Shown: piece by piece, positions 44,242 to 52,391 of the stretch | Layout of the letters: each line of letters begins with the position of its first letter | How positions within the stretch are numbered: the stretch's first letter is position 1 | Source of the DNA: Bremerella cremea | Lineage (GTDB): Bacteria; Planctomycetota; Planctomycetia; Pirellulales; Pirellulaceae | Direction: 5' to 3' | Length of the DNA stretch: 64,000 nt | Assembly: GCF_003335505.1 (NCBI RefSeq) | Contig: NZ_QPEX01000024.1 | Coordinates: forward strand, 372,001 to 436,000 | Program-made: the position numbers and the translations under genes | Notes under the pieces: generated by a model | The model's input: the letters and a program-made list of their open reading frames with translations, nothing else | Told to the model about the DNA's origin: nothing | The model's database searches: none

Positions 44242-45484
44242 AGCGGGCCTTTCTTCGATTGATGTTGGCTTGCAGGACAAAGTAATCGATCAGCGGAGCC
44301 ATCACGTTTCCGAACAAGATCGCCAGCATGATCCCTTCAGGGAAGGCCGTACCAACGCTACGAATCAGAATCGTCATCACACCAATCAGGATTCCGTAGA
44401 ACCACTTACCGGTCGTTGTCATCGCGGCTGAAACAGGGTCGGTTGCCATAAAGACGGTACCGAACGCAAAGCCACCAATCACCAAGTGCCACCAAGGAGC
44501 CATGCCTAATAACAGCGGATTGCTGACGTCAAAACCATTGGCAACACCCATCAGCAGCAGCGAGGTACCGACAGCACCGATAACACAGCTCAACATGATT
44601 CGCCACGAACCAATGCCGGTGGCAATCAGGAAGGCAGCACCCAGCAAACAGGCCAGCACCGAGGTCTCGCCCATAGAGCCTTGAATCCAGCCCATGAAAG
44701 CGCCAAGCCAGTTAATCCCATGGACATCGACATGCGACAGAGCGTCTTGCATGGTTGTGCCAGCAGGGGACGAAGCTACGACACCCAGCGTTGTCGCTCC
44801 GCTGAAACCATCGGGCGAAACCGCAGTCCAGGCCTTATCGCCGGTCATGTCGGTTGCGTACGAGAAGTAGAGGAACGCACGAGCAGTCAATGCCGGGTTC
44901 AGGAAGTTCTTCCCGGTTCCGCCGAAGACTTCTTTACCGACCAACACGCCAAACCCGATCCCGACGGCAACTTGCCAGAGGGGAATCGTGGGGGGCAGAA
45001 TCAGCGGAAAGAGCATCCCGGAAACCAGGAACCCTTCGTTAATTTCGTGTTTACGAACGATGCTGAAGATCAACTCGATCGTACCACCGACGGTCATCGT
45101 GACGATGTAAACCGGCAGAAAGAAGATCGCCCCCAAGACCATGTTACTGATCCAGCTACTGGGGTTGTGCTCCAGCCCGGTCATCACGAAGAGCGACTCG
45201 TGGAAGTCGGCCATCGGCGCGGCACCTTTGGCGATCTGCAAGTTGGCCTGATACCCGGTGTTCCACAGGGCCATGTAAATACATGGAATCAGGGAGAGAA
45301 CGACGAAAATCATCGTTCGCTTCAGATCCAAGCCATCGCGCACGTGGGTCAAACCCTTGGCACGATCTGGTGGCGTGTACAAAAACGTATCCGCCGCTTC
45401 GTACAGCGGATAGAGCCGTTCCAACTTTCCCCCTTCGAGGAACATTGGCTCGACCTTATCGAGCATTCCGCGTAGTAATTTCAT
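44231..45484 (-). CDS. nqrB: Na+-translocating NADH:quinone reductase subunit B
   Basis: A 417-residue integral membrane subunit of standard length. It has about ten helices and the covalent FMN motif D-G-F-S-G-A-T at 225-231, where Thr231 is the flavinylated residue. [17 protein letters not shown] is a further signature, as are late membrane segments with [10 protein letters not shown]. NqrB with NqrC, D and E forms the Na+ path. It begins two bases after the nqrA stop. Confidence 0.97.
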   Translation of the reverse strand: MKLLRGMLDKVEPMFLEGGKLERLYPLYEAADTFLYTPPDRAKGLTHVRDGLDLKRTMIFVVLSLIPCIYMALWNTGYQANLQIAKGAAPMADFHESLFVMTGLEHNPSSWISNMVLGAIFFLPVYIVTMTVGGTIELIFSIVRKHEINEGFLVSGMLFPLILPPTIPLWQVAVGIGFGVLVGKEVFGGTGKNFLNPALTARAFLYFSYATDMTGDKAWTAVSPDGFSGATTLGVVASSPAGTTMQDALSHVDVHGINWLGAFMGWIQGSMGETSVLACLLGAAFLIATGIGSWRIMLSCVIGAVGTSLLLMGVANGFDVSNPLLLGMAPWWHLVIGGFAFGTVFMATDPVSAAMTTTGKWFYGILIGVMTILIRSVGTAFPEGIMLAILFGNVMAPLIDYFVLQANINRRKARYAT

Positions 45485-45486
45485 GG

Positions 45487-46836
45487 CTATCCTTCGGCTT
45501 CAATGCGGGTCAGGTTCTTCCGCAGAATGGTACCGAAATCGTGTTTACCTGTATCGACAAACGTACAAAGAGCGACGTCTTCTTCTTCCAATTCGAGCGC
45601 CCCAAGGGCCTGAGCCGAATCGGTATCTTCCACAATCAATGACTTCATTAAGGCGGTTGGCTCAATGTCCAACGGCATGACCGTCTCGTAAACCTCAATC
45701 GGAACAATCGCCCGGTGGCTGCCGTTGGCGGTTGCGGTCATTGGTAGCTCGCCTGGCGAGAAGAACGATGCGAACACCGACTTTACCGAGAACTTTTTGA
45801 ATCCAGGTGCCAACCAGCCGAGCATTTCGCGATGGCCACCTTCGCCCAGGACTGAAACCTGGTTGTGATATCGCCCCAAGTAAGCTTCGACGCCTTCCGA
45901 TTGGTAACCGCAAAGAACCGAACCAGAGACCTTTCGCATGGGCCCTTCGGTCAGTTGATCTTTCGTCAGATCTTCGATGCTGGAACCAAGACGCACCTTC
46001 AACAGACGTGGTTCCTTAACACCTGGACCAGCCAGCGAGATGACTCGCATCGGATCAAGTTCGCCGGTGCGGAACAAATGGCCGATGGCAATCACGTCTT
46101 GGTAACCGAGGTACCAAACCACGCGACCAGGACCGGCTGAGTCGAGGAAGTGAATGTGTGTACCTGGCAAGCCGGCGGGGTGCTTACCTTCAAACTCGAC
46201 CGCATCAACAAAGTCCAGCCCTTCCCCAGGCAGCGCCGCCCCAGGAGCCTGGCAAACGTGAACTTTGCCTTCGGTCAGCGTGCTGATCGCTTCAAGTCCG
46301 GCAATGAACTCGATTTCGCTTCCCTTAATGATTGGGGCCGCTTCGGCCGCCAAGGGATTGGTGTCCATAGCCGTAACAAAGATCGAGCGCGGCGAAGTGC
46401 CGGGAGCGGGCACCTTACCATAAGGACGCGTGCGGAAAGCGGTCCACAAACCTGACTGAATCAGGTTTTCCTCAACCGTGGCTCGGTCCAGCTGCGTTAG
46501 ATGATCTTCGGTGTAAGAGGGGAAAGCGACTTTATCGTCCCCCTCGACCTCAATGACGACCGAGAGCAACTTTCGCTTAGCACCGCGATTAATCTCGACC
46601 ACTTTGCCGGCAGCTGGCGCAGTAAATAGGACGCCTGGCGTTTTCTTATCTTCAAACAGCGGTTGGCCAACTTTGACGATGTCCCCTTCGGTGACCATCA
46701 TCGTTGGCTTCATGCCGATGTAGTCTCGTGCCAGAATGGCAACCCTTCGGACATCGGCGATCTCTTGCACCGACTGTTTTGGCTTGCCTGAAATCGGCAG
46801 ATCCAGGCCTTTGCTAATCGTGATCCGACGTGGCAT
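45487..46836 (-). CDS. nqrA: Na+-translocating NADH:quinone reductase subunit A
   Basis: A 449-residue soluble subunit. ATG 46836 ([17 protein letters not shown]) is preferred to a GTG four codons upstream; GGAG/GAGG lies 6-14 bases before it. [30 protein letters not shown] and [15 protein letters not shown] are typical. It is the first gene of the nqrABCDEF-apbE-nqrM unit. A perfect TGTGA-N6-TCACA palindrome lies 54 bases upstream (46891-46914). Confidence 0.96.
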   Translation of the reverse strand: MPRRITISKGLDLPISGKPKQSVQEIADVRRVAILARDYIGMKPTMMVTEGDIVKVGQPLFEDKKTPGVLFTAPAAGKVVEINRGAKRKLLSVVIEVEGDDKVAFPSYTEDHLTQLDRATVEENLIQSGLWTAFRTRPYGKVPAPGTSPRSIFVTAMDTNPLAAEAAPIIKGSEIEFIAGLEAISTLTEGKVHVCQAPGAALPGEGLDFVDAVEFEGKHPAGLPGTHIHFLDSAGPGRVVWYLGYQDVIAIGHLFRTGELDPMRVISLAGPGVKEPRLLKVRLGSSIEDLTKDQLTEGPMRKVSGSVLCGYQSEGVEAYLGRYHNQVSVLGEGGHREMLGWLAPGFKKFSVKSVFASFFSPGELPMTATANGSHRAIVPIEVYETVMPLDIEPTALMKSLIVEDTDSAQALGALELEEEDVALCTFVDTGKHDFGTILRKNLTRIEAEG

Positions 46837-46890
46837 CTTGGGCCTCACTCCCGTTTGGGAGGCTATGGTTCAAAACACTTGCAAGGAGGG

Positions 46891-46914
46891 ACATTGTGAA
46901 AACTATCACAATGT
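46891..46914 (-). promoter_or_regulatory. CRP/FNR-family-like operator upstream of nqrA
   Basis: ACATTGTGA (46891-46899), six-base spacer AAACTA, TCACAATGT (46906-46914): nine perfect pairs around a TGTGA-N6-TCACA core, the classical CRP half-site layout. The element lies 54 bases upstream of the nqrA ATG. As RNA it could also form a nine-pair hairpin. The binding protein is unknown. Confidence 0.6.
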
Positions 46915-47281
46915 CAAAGTCGAATGACCCCCGCGATATGCTTTTTGGGCTAAAAAATCTCGGAGAAACTGGATGCGTGCTCTGCGTCGTGTCCGAGTGA
47001 AAGATGGTCGCAACCAAGCAGGCAGGTTTATCCGAGTATGCCGGGAGTCGCCTGTCTGGAAATCTTTCAGAGAACAAGTCAGTGCATGGTGGGGTGACCA
47101 GCTCGACAAGTGAAATGATAATGGCTTCAGTTTTCGCAGCAAGGGGAGATTCGACGACTTAAAACAGGTCGATCTTCTAGGAAAGCCCTACGCCTGCGGA
47201 TACCACTTCTTAAGGCAATCGGAATTAAACCATTGCGGAAAACAGAATCCCATAATCCGCCCGCAAGGGAATTAACTTGCA

Positions 47282-47305
47282 AACTACGTTTTCTTCAACG
47301 TAGTT
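47282..47305 (-). terminator. Candidate terminator of the HisA-related gene
   Basis: AACTACGTT (47282-47290), loop TTCTTC, AACGTAGTT (47297-47305): nine perfect pairs, about 110 bases past the stop of the HisA-related gene. The following minus-strand sequence is only weakly T-rich, so efficiency is uncertain. Confidence 0.5.
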
Positions 47306-47416
47306 GGGAAAAACAGACTTATCCGATTTGATTTCCTCAGCGATGTAAAATTACCCAGCTTGCTGGTCATACAGCCTCAAGAAAATAACGCCGAGAGTCC
47401 AAAAATATTTTTTTTG

Positions 47417-48205
47417 TCACTCCCACCCAGCCCCTCGCCCCCCACCGTGATATGGCGCAATACGGCCATCGTGCAAAGCAGAAGCGACGAGAACGCGCCG
47501 CACCTGATGACCCATCAACGACTCAATACCAGCGGGCGATGCCATTCCTCCCCCCGCGACTAACTCGATTTCAGGCACTTCCCGAGAAATCTCGTCCAAC
47601 AGATCTTCCGTCCGTGCTCCAGTACCTTCGCCTACTGCTTCCACATCAAGGACCAGCAACGTGCCAACCCCCATCCCAGCAACCGTCTTCGCGATTTCCA
47701 GAGCAGACAACCCCACAAGTTCAGGCCGGTTCGTGAGTGGTTTCCCCTGCTTCAAGTCCAAACTAAAAACCAATCGCTCTGGCTCTATTGCCTCGACAAG
47801 CTGCCGCATGGCCTGCCAACTCACCAGCGACTCGAGGCCCACAATCCAACGAAAAGGGCTCCAGCCTCGCAGATTTTCGGAACATGCTTGCCATCGAGCA
47901 ACGCTCCCAACGCCCGCATCAAGCCAAACATTCAAGCCTTGAACGGCGATTGCCTCGAGCGTAGCCGCGTCGACCTGGCCACCAGCAATCGCATTCAAGT
48001 CGGCGACATAACAGTCGCGAAAGCCAAAGGTCTGCGCCAACAGCATGGCGATTGTGCCTGGGCGCGAATCGTCGACATAGCGAGATTGAACAGGCAGATA
48101 TTCATCGCGACGCCCAGCAACTCCTCGCACAACTTGCCCCAAGCGAAGATCCATCACCGGCAAAATAGCATCGTACCAGGCAGGGCGATCAGAAGGTGAA
48201 CTCAA
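47417..48205 (-). CDS. HisA-related TIM-barrel protein
   Basis: A 262-residue protein that reads as a HisA/HisF-like (COG1411-type) TIM barrel. YDAILPVMDLRLGQVV at the start resembles the first strand of HisA (PAIDL-x-x-G). CYVADLNAIAGG, VWLDAGVGS, VFSLDLKQGKP, LLVLDVEAVGEGTG and ELVAGGGMASPAG map to later strands and the phosphate-binding Gly loops. The only start before the first strand is TTG 48205, which overlaps the upstream toroid gene stop by 17 bases, so coupling is likely. There is no his operon here, so a role outside histidine synthesis is probable. Relatives occur in organisms with methanopterin-linked C1 pathways. The C-terminus is Gly-rich (HGGGRGAG). Confidence 0.78.
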   Translation of the reverse strand: MSSPSDRPAWYDAILPVMDLRLGQVVRGVAGRRDEYLPVQSRYVDDSRPGTIAMLLAQTFGFRDCYVADLNAIAGGQVDAATLEAIAVQGLNVWLDAGVGSVARWQACSENLRGWSPFRWIVGLESLVSWQAMRQLVEAIEPERLVFSLDLKQGKPLTNRPELVGLSALEIAKTVAGMGVGTLLVLDVEAVGEGTGARTEDLLDEISREVPEIELVAGGGMASPAGIESLMGHQVRRVLVASALHDGRIAPYHGGGRGAGWE

Positions 48206-49721
48206 GCGACTTTTCCGAATAGAGAGGCATGTGTCGATAATAAACCTCTAGGATCATCGCTGAGAGACACGTAACGTACAATCGCCCTCCGACCTTGGCG
48301 TGCTTGTCATCGAAATACCAACTGCCGTTGGTGTAGCCGCGTCGCGATTGAGTTTTTACGAGATACTCCTTCATCTCTTCATTCCACGCCTCCCACTTGG
48401 GGCCACCGTAGTGGCTCAGAACATTGGTTGCGTAGTAGTTGTAGTACATATCGCTCTTCGAGGGCCCTTCTTCCATCAGGAACTCGACCCCCTTTCGCAA
48501 CCTGCGATCCTCCTTCGGCCAGCCCAAGTACATTCGCGAAAGCAATCCAATTGATGTGGGAGAAACCATCTTGCCGGGATGCTGGTAGCCGTAGTAGGCG
48601 CCATCCGCTTGCTGCACTTGATCGAGCCAAAACTCTGCCATTCCAATCGTTGAGCTAGAAACCTTGATGTCTCCTAGGAGTCCGCTTTTCAACGCCATCA
48701 ACTGCCAGCCAAACACACTGATATCCCCTGGCTGCTGCGGCTCGTAACGCCAGCCTCCCTCGCTGTGCTGGGCATACTCAATGAAACGAATCGCTTGAGT
48801 AGCGTCCTCCTTCAAAGCGGGATCGCCTGTCATAGCATAGGCCTCACACAATGACAAAGCCGCCAAGCCATGGCCATACATCGACCCCATTCTCAGGTCG
48901 CCCCCATTGGGCCCGATCACCTCGTTAGCACGTAAAAAATACAACCCTTTTTCAATCTGTTCACGATAGGGATTGTCATTCATGTGGGTATAGCCTCGCC
49001 CAAGAAACGGCAACAATGCCATCCCAGTCGCCCCTGTGGCGGTTACGGCTTTCCCAGGGTTAGGACTTAGCTTGCCAATTTCCGTTTGCTGATGATCAAA
49101 ACTCCACGAGCCATCCGGCAACTGGTGCGCGGCAATCCACCCCAAAGCCCGATCGACCGCATCCTCTGTCGCTGGAGAGCCACCACGCGCGGCCAACAAT
49201 TCTTGACGCATCGCATTACTTCGCCCCTCGAAACCACCACCTTTCTTGGAAGGAATAGCTTGCTGCCAGGGGAAGTTTTTTTGCAGATCGGAAACCGAAT
49301 CAACGGTCGTGGCTTCCGATTCAATAGCCGCTTGATTCGAGCTAGGATCGACCAACTGACTTAGCTCACCGATTGCGGCAGAATCGGCCTGAACGAGTTG
49401 CTCTAGCTGATCGTTGGCGGTGCTCACTTCAATAGGAGTTAAGACCTGCTCCATTGTTAGATCCAGCGATTCATTATCCGCTGGCAGCAACAACAAGTCG
49501 TTCGCATTGCCTCCGCGCCCGACCGGGGCAATCCACAAGGCCAATACCACCAGCAAGGCAAAGTGAACGGCCGCACTGACCAAGAAGCCGATACTTCCTC
49601 GCAACCGATCCGAGGAAAAGAACTCCCACCTACCCAAGCGAAACTCGATGCGCACCGGCTTCCCTTCGACCGAAGCGGACGACCCTTCAGATGGATTCGC
49701 GTTGGAATTAGCAGTGGACAA
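48189..49721 (-). CDS. Membrane-anchored alpha/alpha-toroid (terpene-cyclase-like fold) protein
   Basis: A 510-residue protein with no usable ATG before the anchor, so TTG 49721 is taken as the start. Residues about 40-66 form one membrane helix (GSIGFLVSAAVHFALLVVLALWIA). An acidic linker follows, then an alpha/alpha-barrel from about residue 180 to the end with repeated helices and the toroid signatures WIAAHQLPDGSWSFDH, GHGLAALSLCEAYAMTGD, GGWRYEPQQPGDISVFGWQ and YYNYYATNVLSHYGG. The fold is that of prenyltransferase/squalene-cyclase or complement-like domains. No DxDD or catalytic Cys motif is seen, so a binding or scaffold role is as likely as catalysis. It is a paralog of the product of 49894-51390, lacks its own obvious ATG, and overlaps the HisA-related gene. 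Confidence 0.8.
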   Translation of the reverse strand: MSTANSNANPSEGSSASVEGKPVRIEFRLGRWEFFSSDRLRGSIGFLVSAAVHFALLVVLALWIAPVGRGGNANDLLLLPADNESLDLTMEQVLTPIEVSTANDQLEQLVQADSAAIGELSQLVDPSSNQAAIESEATTVDSVSDLQKNFPWQQAIPSKKGGGFEGRSNAMRQELLAARGGSPATEDAVDRALGWIAAHQLPDGSWSFDHQQTEIGKLSPNPGKAVTATGATGMALLPFLGRGYTHMNDNPYREQIEKGLYFLRANEVIGPNGGDLRMGSMYGHGLAALSLCEAYAMTGDPALKEDATQAIRFIEYAQHSEGGWRYEPQQPGDISVFGWQLMALKSGLLGDIKVSSSTIGMAEFWLDQVQQADGAYYGYQHPGKMVSPTSIGLLSRMYLGWPKEDRRLRKGVEFLMEEGPSKSDMYYNYYATNVLSHYGGPKWEAWNEEMKEYLVKTQSRRGYTNGSWYFDDKHAKVGGRLYVTCLSAMILEVYYRHMPLYSEKSLEFTF

Positions 49722-49825
49722 GGAAAATCGAGTTACTGGAGCTCAACTGCGTTTTTAGATGAATGGACGTGCTATGACTAAGCAGCCTCTAACTCTAGGT
49801 CGCAAACCACTTTCACTAGCGCAGT

Positions 49826-49863
49826 AAAAAACCTCGTGTCAAAAGGGGCTTCGACACGAGGTT
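49826..49863 (-). terminator. Intrinsic terminator after the second toroid gene
   Basis: On the minus strand AACCTCGTGTC pairs with GACACGAGGTT (49830-49840 with 49853-49863), eleven perfect pairs around a 12-base loop. They are followed by TTTTTAC (complement of 49824-49830). It lies 31 bases after the stop of the toroid gene at 49894 and separates it from the toroid gene at 48189. Confidence 0.85.
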
Positions 49864-49893
49864 GCATTAGTTGAATTGCATCGGCTTTACCGA

Positions 49894-51390
49894 TTAAAGC
49901 GGGAAATCTTCATCCGCTGCCGCCGCTTTATAGATCGGCAAGTGACGATAGTAGACCTCCAACGTCAACAGCGTTAGCGACGTGTTGTACAGCCGCCCGC
50001 CTCGCTCGGTATGAGGGCCGCCGAAATGCCAGCTGCCAGCCTCAGCTTGACCCTGGGGCACCTGAGACTTAACCAGGAAATCACGCATCTTATCGTTCCA
50101 CTCTTCCCACTGCGGGCCACCATATTGCCGCATCACTTGAGTGGCATAGTAGTTGTAATACATGTTCGCATTACCACCCACGCTAGGCCCCTGCTTAGCG
50201 AGTGCAGCCACACCTTGCTGCAACGCAGGATTATCCTTTCGCCAGCCGGTATACATCCGACACAGAAGCCCAACCGCATTCAATGGCGCCCGATCGCCTG
50301 GATCTTCGTAGCCGTAAGCCGCACCGTTCTTCGTTTGCACGGAATCCAAAAATTTCACCGCCCCAGCAATCGTGTCTTTACGAACACCCAAGTAGCCCAT
50401 GTGCCCACTCTTGAGCCCCATGACCTGCCACCCGACGACCGACGTATCCCCTCGCTGGCGAAACTGGTACCGCCAGCCACCACCAATCGGGTCCTGAGCC
50501 GCCTGAATATAGTTGATGGCATACTGGGCTGGTGCCTGCAGCTTTTTGTCCTGAGTCATGGCATAGGCTTCACACAAGGCAATCGTGGCCAGCCCATGCG
50601 AATACATGTTGCCATCTTTTTCGTGCAAGCTGCCGGTATCCCCACGAACTTCCATCAAGCTCACCAAAGCATTCAGCCCGGCGCCGACCTGGTCTTTGTA
50701 TTTACCTTCTTTGTGCGTGATCCCAGAACCCAGAAACGGCAACAGCGCCATCGCGGTCGCGCCGCGGGGTGAATTAGCAAACGTCCCCCAATCCTTGCTA
50801 CCTGGCTTCTTGGCACCACTGCGATGATCGAAGCTCCAAGTCCCGTTTTTCAGCTGATGGTCCGCAATCCACTGAATGCCGAACACCACCGCCTCTTCCG
50901 AGGCCCCTGTGCCGCCGTTCTCTCGTAGCATCTGCAAGCGCGTCGCCTGCCCACGCCCTGAGGTGGCGTTCCCGCTGTTCCCGGCCTGGGTCGACATAAT
51001 GTCGGAAAACGGCATCGTTTCTTCAGCAAAGTCGCTTAGCTCAACCATCTGCGTGGCCGCCATTTGCTCGTCGAAGTCCGAGAAATTGACCTCATCGCTA
51101 ATAACGGCCTCTTCTGGCTGCTCGAGAGGGTTATCGAATTCGAGCTTCTCCATGTCGACCGGCTCGAATTCCTCCATGACAAATTCCTCGATCTCCTCCG
51201 CGTCTGGCGCGTCATCGACCGTAAGAATCTGCCGCTCGTTCTTGCTCTCTGGTATGAAGATGGTCAGCAAGATCATGAAAAAGACAAGATGGACCACCAA
51301 ACTGATCAACCACGAAGGAACTGCCGTAAACAAAAAGAAGCGACTCCCTAAGCGGCCGCGCACTTCGTGATCAACATAATCTTCAGACAT
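49894..51390 (-). CDS. Membrane-anchored alpha/alpha-toroid protein, paralog
   Basis: A 498-residue protein from ATG 51390 with GGAGAA seven to twelve bases upstream; upstream in-frame codons look spurious. It has one membrane helix at about 22-47 (VPSWLISLVVHLVFFMILLTIFIP). A very acidic linker at about 50-120 (DDAPDAEEIEEFVMEEFEP) follows, and then an alpha/alpha-toroid from about residue 165. It aligns with the 48189 product at WIADHQLKNGTWSFDH, SHGLATIALCEAYAMT, GGWRYQFRQRGDTSVVGWQ and MYYNYYATQVMRQYGG. The N-terminal architecture (short cytoplasmic tail, one helix, acidic linker) resembles a TonB-like anchor. Function unknown; it has its own terminator. Confidence 0.82.
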   Translation of the reverse strand: MSEDYVDHEVRGRLGSRFFLFTAVPSWLISLVVHLVFFMILLTIFIPESKNERQILTVDDAPDAEEIEEFVMEEFEPVDMEKLEFDNPLEQPEEAVISDEVNFSDFDEQMAATQMVELSDFAEETMPFSDIMSTQAGNSGNATSGRGQATRLQMLRENGGTGASEEAVVFGIQWIADHQLKNGTWSFDHRSGAKKPGSKDWGTFANSPRGATAMALLPFLGSGITHKEGKYKDQVGAGLNALVSLMEVRGDTGSLHEKDGNMYSHGLATIALCEAYAMTQDKKLQAPAQYAINYIQAAQDPIGGGWRYQFRQRGDTSVVGWQVMGLKSGHMGYLGVRKDTIAGAVKFLDSVQTKNGAAYGYEDPGDRAPLNAVGLLCRMYTGWRKDNPALQQGVAALAKQGPSVGGNANMYYNYYATQVMRQYGGPQWEEWNDKMRDFLVKSQVPQGQAEAGSWHFGGPHTERGGRLYNTSLTLLTLEVYYRHLPIYKAAAADEDFPL

Positions 51391-51846
51391 GGCAATTCTC
51401 CGTATATTTCGTCGCTTCACGCTAGAAGCGGAGATACTCAATGCAATGACCAATCAGATCGCCTACCCACTAGGGCAAACACATCCACGGGCTGATCCGA
51501 AGCGAGAAGCCTCTCAGCCGAACGGAACGCCAGAATGCGAGGCGCAAAATTGATGAGACATCGACACTATATCTTATCTTACGGGAGAGAATCCGCCACA
51601 AAACCCCCACTCAAGGGGCTTTTTCATTCGCTTTACTAAGCTTCGCCTGGGCCAGATCAACTTCCCTTGCTTCTTCTTTCGTATCTAGCCAACGGTTTTA
51701 TTCCGCCCCCACTTCCTGCCGTTCGCTTCTGCGGTGGATTTCCGCAACCTTGCACTGCCCCTTCCCAACCACCCGGGATTTTGCTAAAAACGAAGGTTTC
51801 GACGACATCTTCCGCTGACCTTTAGTAGGTAATTGGTCCAAACGCC
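51391..51846. other. Divergent gap between toroid gene and rpmG
   Basis: A 456-base gap with no gene. A four-pair CCCC/GGGG stem near 51605-51618, followed by TTTTT, is too weak to call a terminator. The rpmG promoter should lie in the last hundred or so bases. Confidence 0.5.
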
Positions 51847-52011
51847 ATGGCCAAAAAGAATAAAAAAGCTGAAACCGTGTTCCTCGTCTGCGAAGAAACC
51901 GGTGACTACAACTACTCGCTGCGACGCAAGCCAGGTGGCGAAAAGCTACGCCTGAAGAAATATTGCCCTCGCCTGCGCAAGCATACGCTGCACGCCGAAA
52001 AGAAAAAGTAA
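51847..52011 (+). CDS. rpmG: 50S ribosomal protein L33
   Basis: A 54-residue protein, ATG 51847 to TAA at 52009-52011. It begins [19 protein letters not shown] and continues with [20 protein letters not shown], then [14 protein letters not shown]: the L33 signature throughout, with the usual high Lys/Arg content. It has only two Cys (15 and 40) where zinc-binding L33 has two CxxC pairs, so it looks like the zinc-independent type. It is a single gene followed by a hairpin terminator at 52084-52113. Confidence 0.95.
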   Translation: MAKKNKKAETVFLVCEETGDYNYSLRRKPGGEKLRLKKYCPRLRKHTLHAEKKK

Positions 52012-52083
52012 GCTCCCCCGCATCGTTTCTCGATAGCGATTGCGTGCGCCATTTGTGCGCTGACAAGCGAGCAAATAGACAGT

Positions 52084-52113
52084 ATAAGCCGGATCCTTAC
52101 GGACCCGGCTTAT
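52084..52113 (+). terminator. rpmG terminator
   Basis: ATAAGCCGG (52084-52092) pairs with CCGGCTTAT (52105-52113), and inner TCC/GGA pairs form after one mismatch around a TTAC loop. It lies 73 bases after the rpmG stop. The T tract after it is short. Confidence 0.65.
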
Positions 52114-52146
52114 TGCATGCGCAGTAACTAAACTCGCCGATCGAAA

Positions 52147-52163
52147 GCCCAAGACTCTTGGGC
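52147..52163. other. Perfect short hairpin upstream of recJ
   Basis: GCCCAAG, loop ACT, CTTGGGC: seven perfect pairs with a tight three-base loop, 228 bases before the recJ start. Role unknown. Confidence 0.35.
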
Positions 52164-52391
52164 GGTGGCGTCCTCCTGTCTAACGTCCTCCCTTAGACTC
52201 ACCCCAGAGAAAACCAAATAGGCAACCGCTTCAACGCGAGAGCTGCTCACTTGCGAAAATTCCCCAACCCGAACTTTCGCATAGATCCCCCTAAATCACG
52301 CCACAGGGCTGGAAAGTCGCTCAACTGTCCCGATAATTAACAACGCCCTTTACTTCTTTTCTTTCAAAGATGGAGCGACACGACCTGACTT

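Larger units (their letters stand above)
46837..47416. other. nqr promoter region and 3' region of the HisA-related gene
   Basis: A 580-base gap without a gene. It holds the CRP-like palindrome at 46891-46914 and a hairpin at 47282-47305. The nqr promoter must lie here. No reliable -35/-10 pair could be read. Confidence 0.6.
52012..52391. other. Gap between rpmG and recJ
   Basis: A 380-base gap. It holds the rpmG terminator (52084-52113) and a perfect hairpin GCCCAAG-ACT-CTTGGGC at 52147-52163, which has no T run. No gene or tRNA is seen. Confidence 0.6.

Noticed and set aside
46906-47142. Short minus-strand frames in the nqr upstream gap
   Set aside because: They overlap the CRP-like palindrome, lack start signals and show no family pattern.
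51604-51624. CCCC/GGGG stem followed by TTTTT, possible terminator
   Set aside because: Only four pairs, and no gene ends just upstream on the plus strand.
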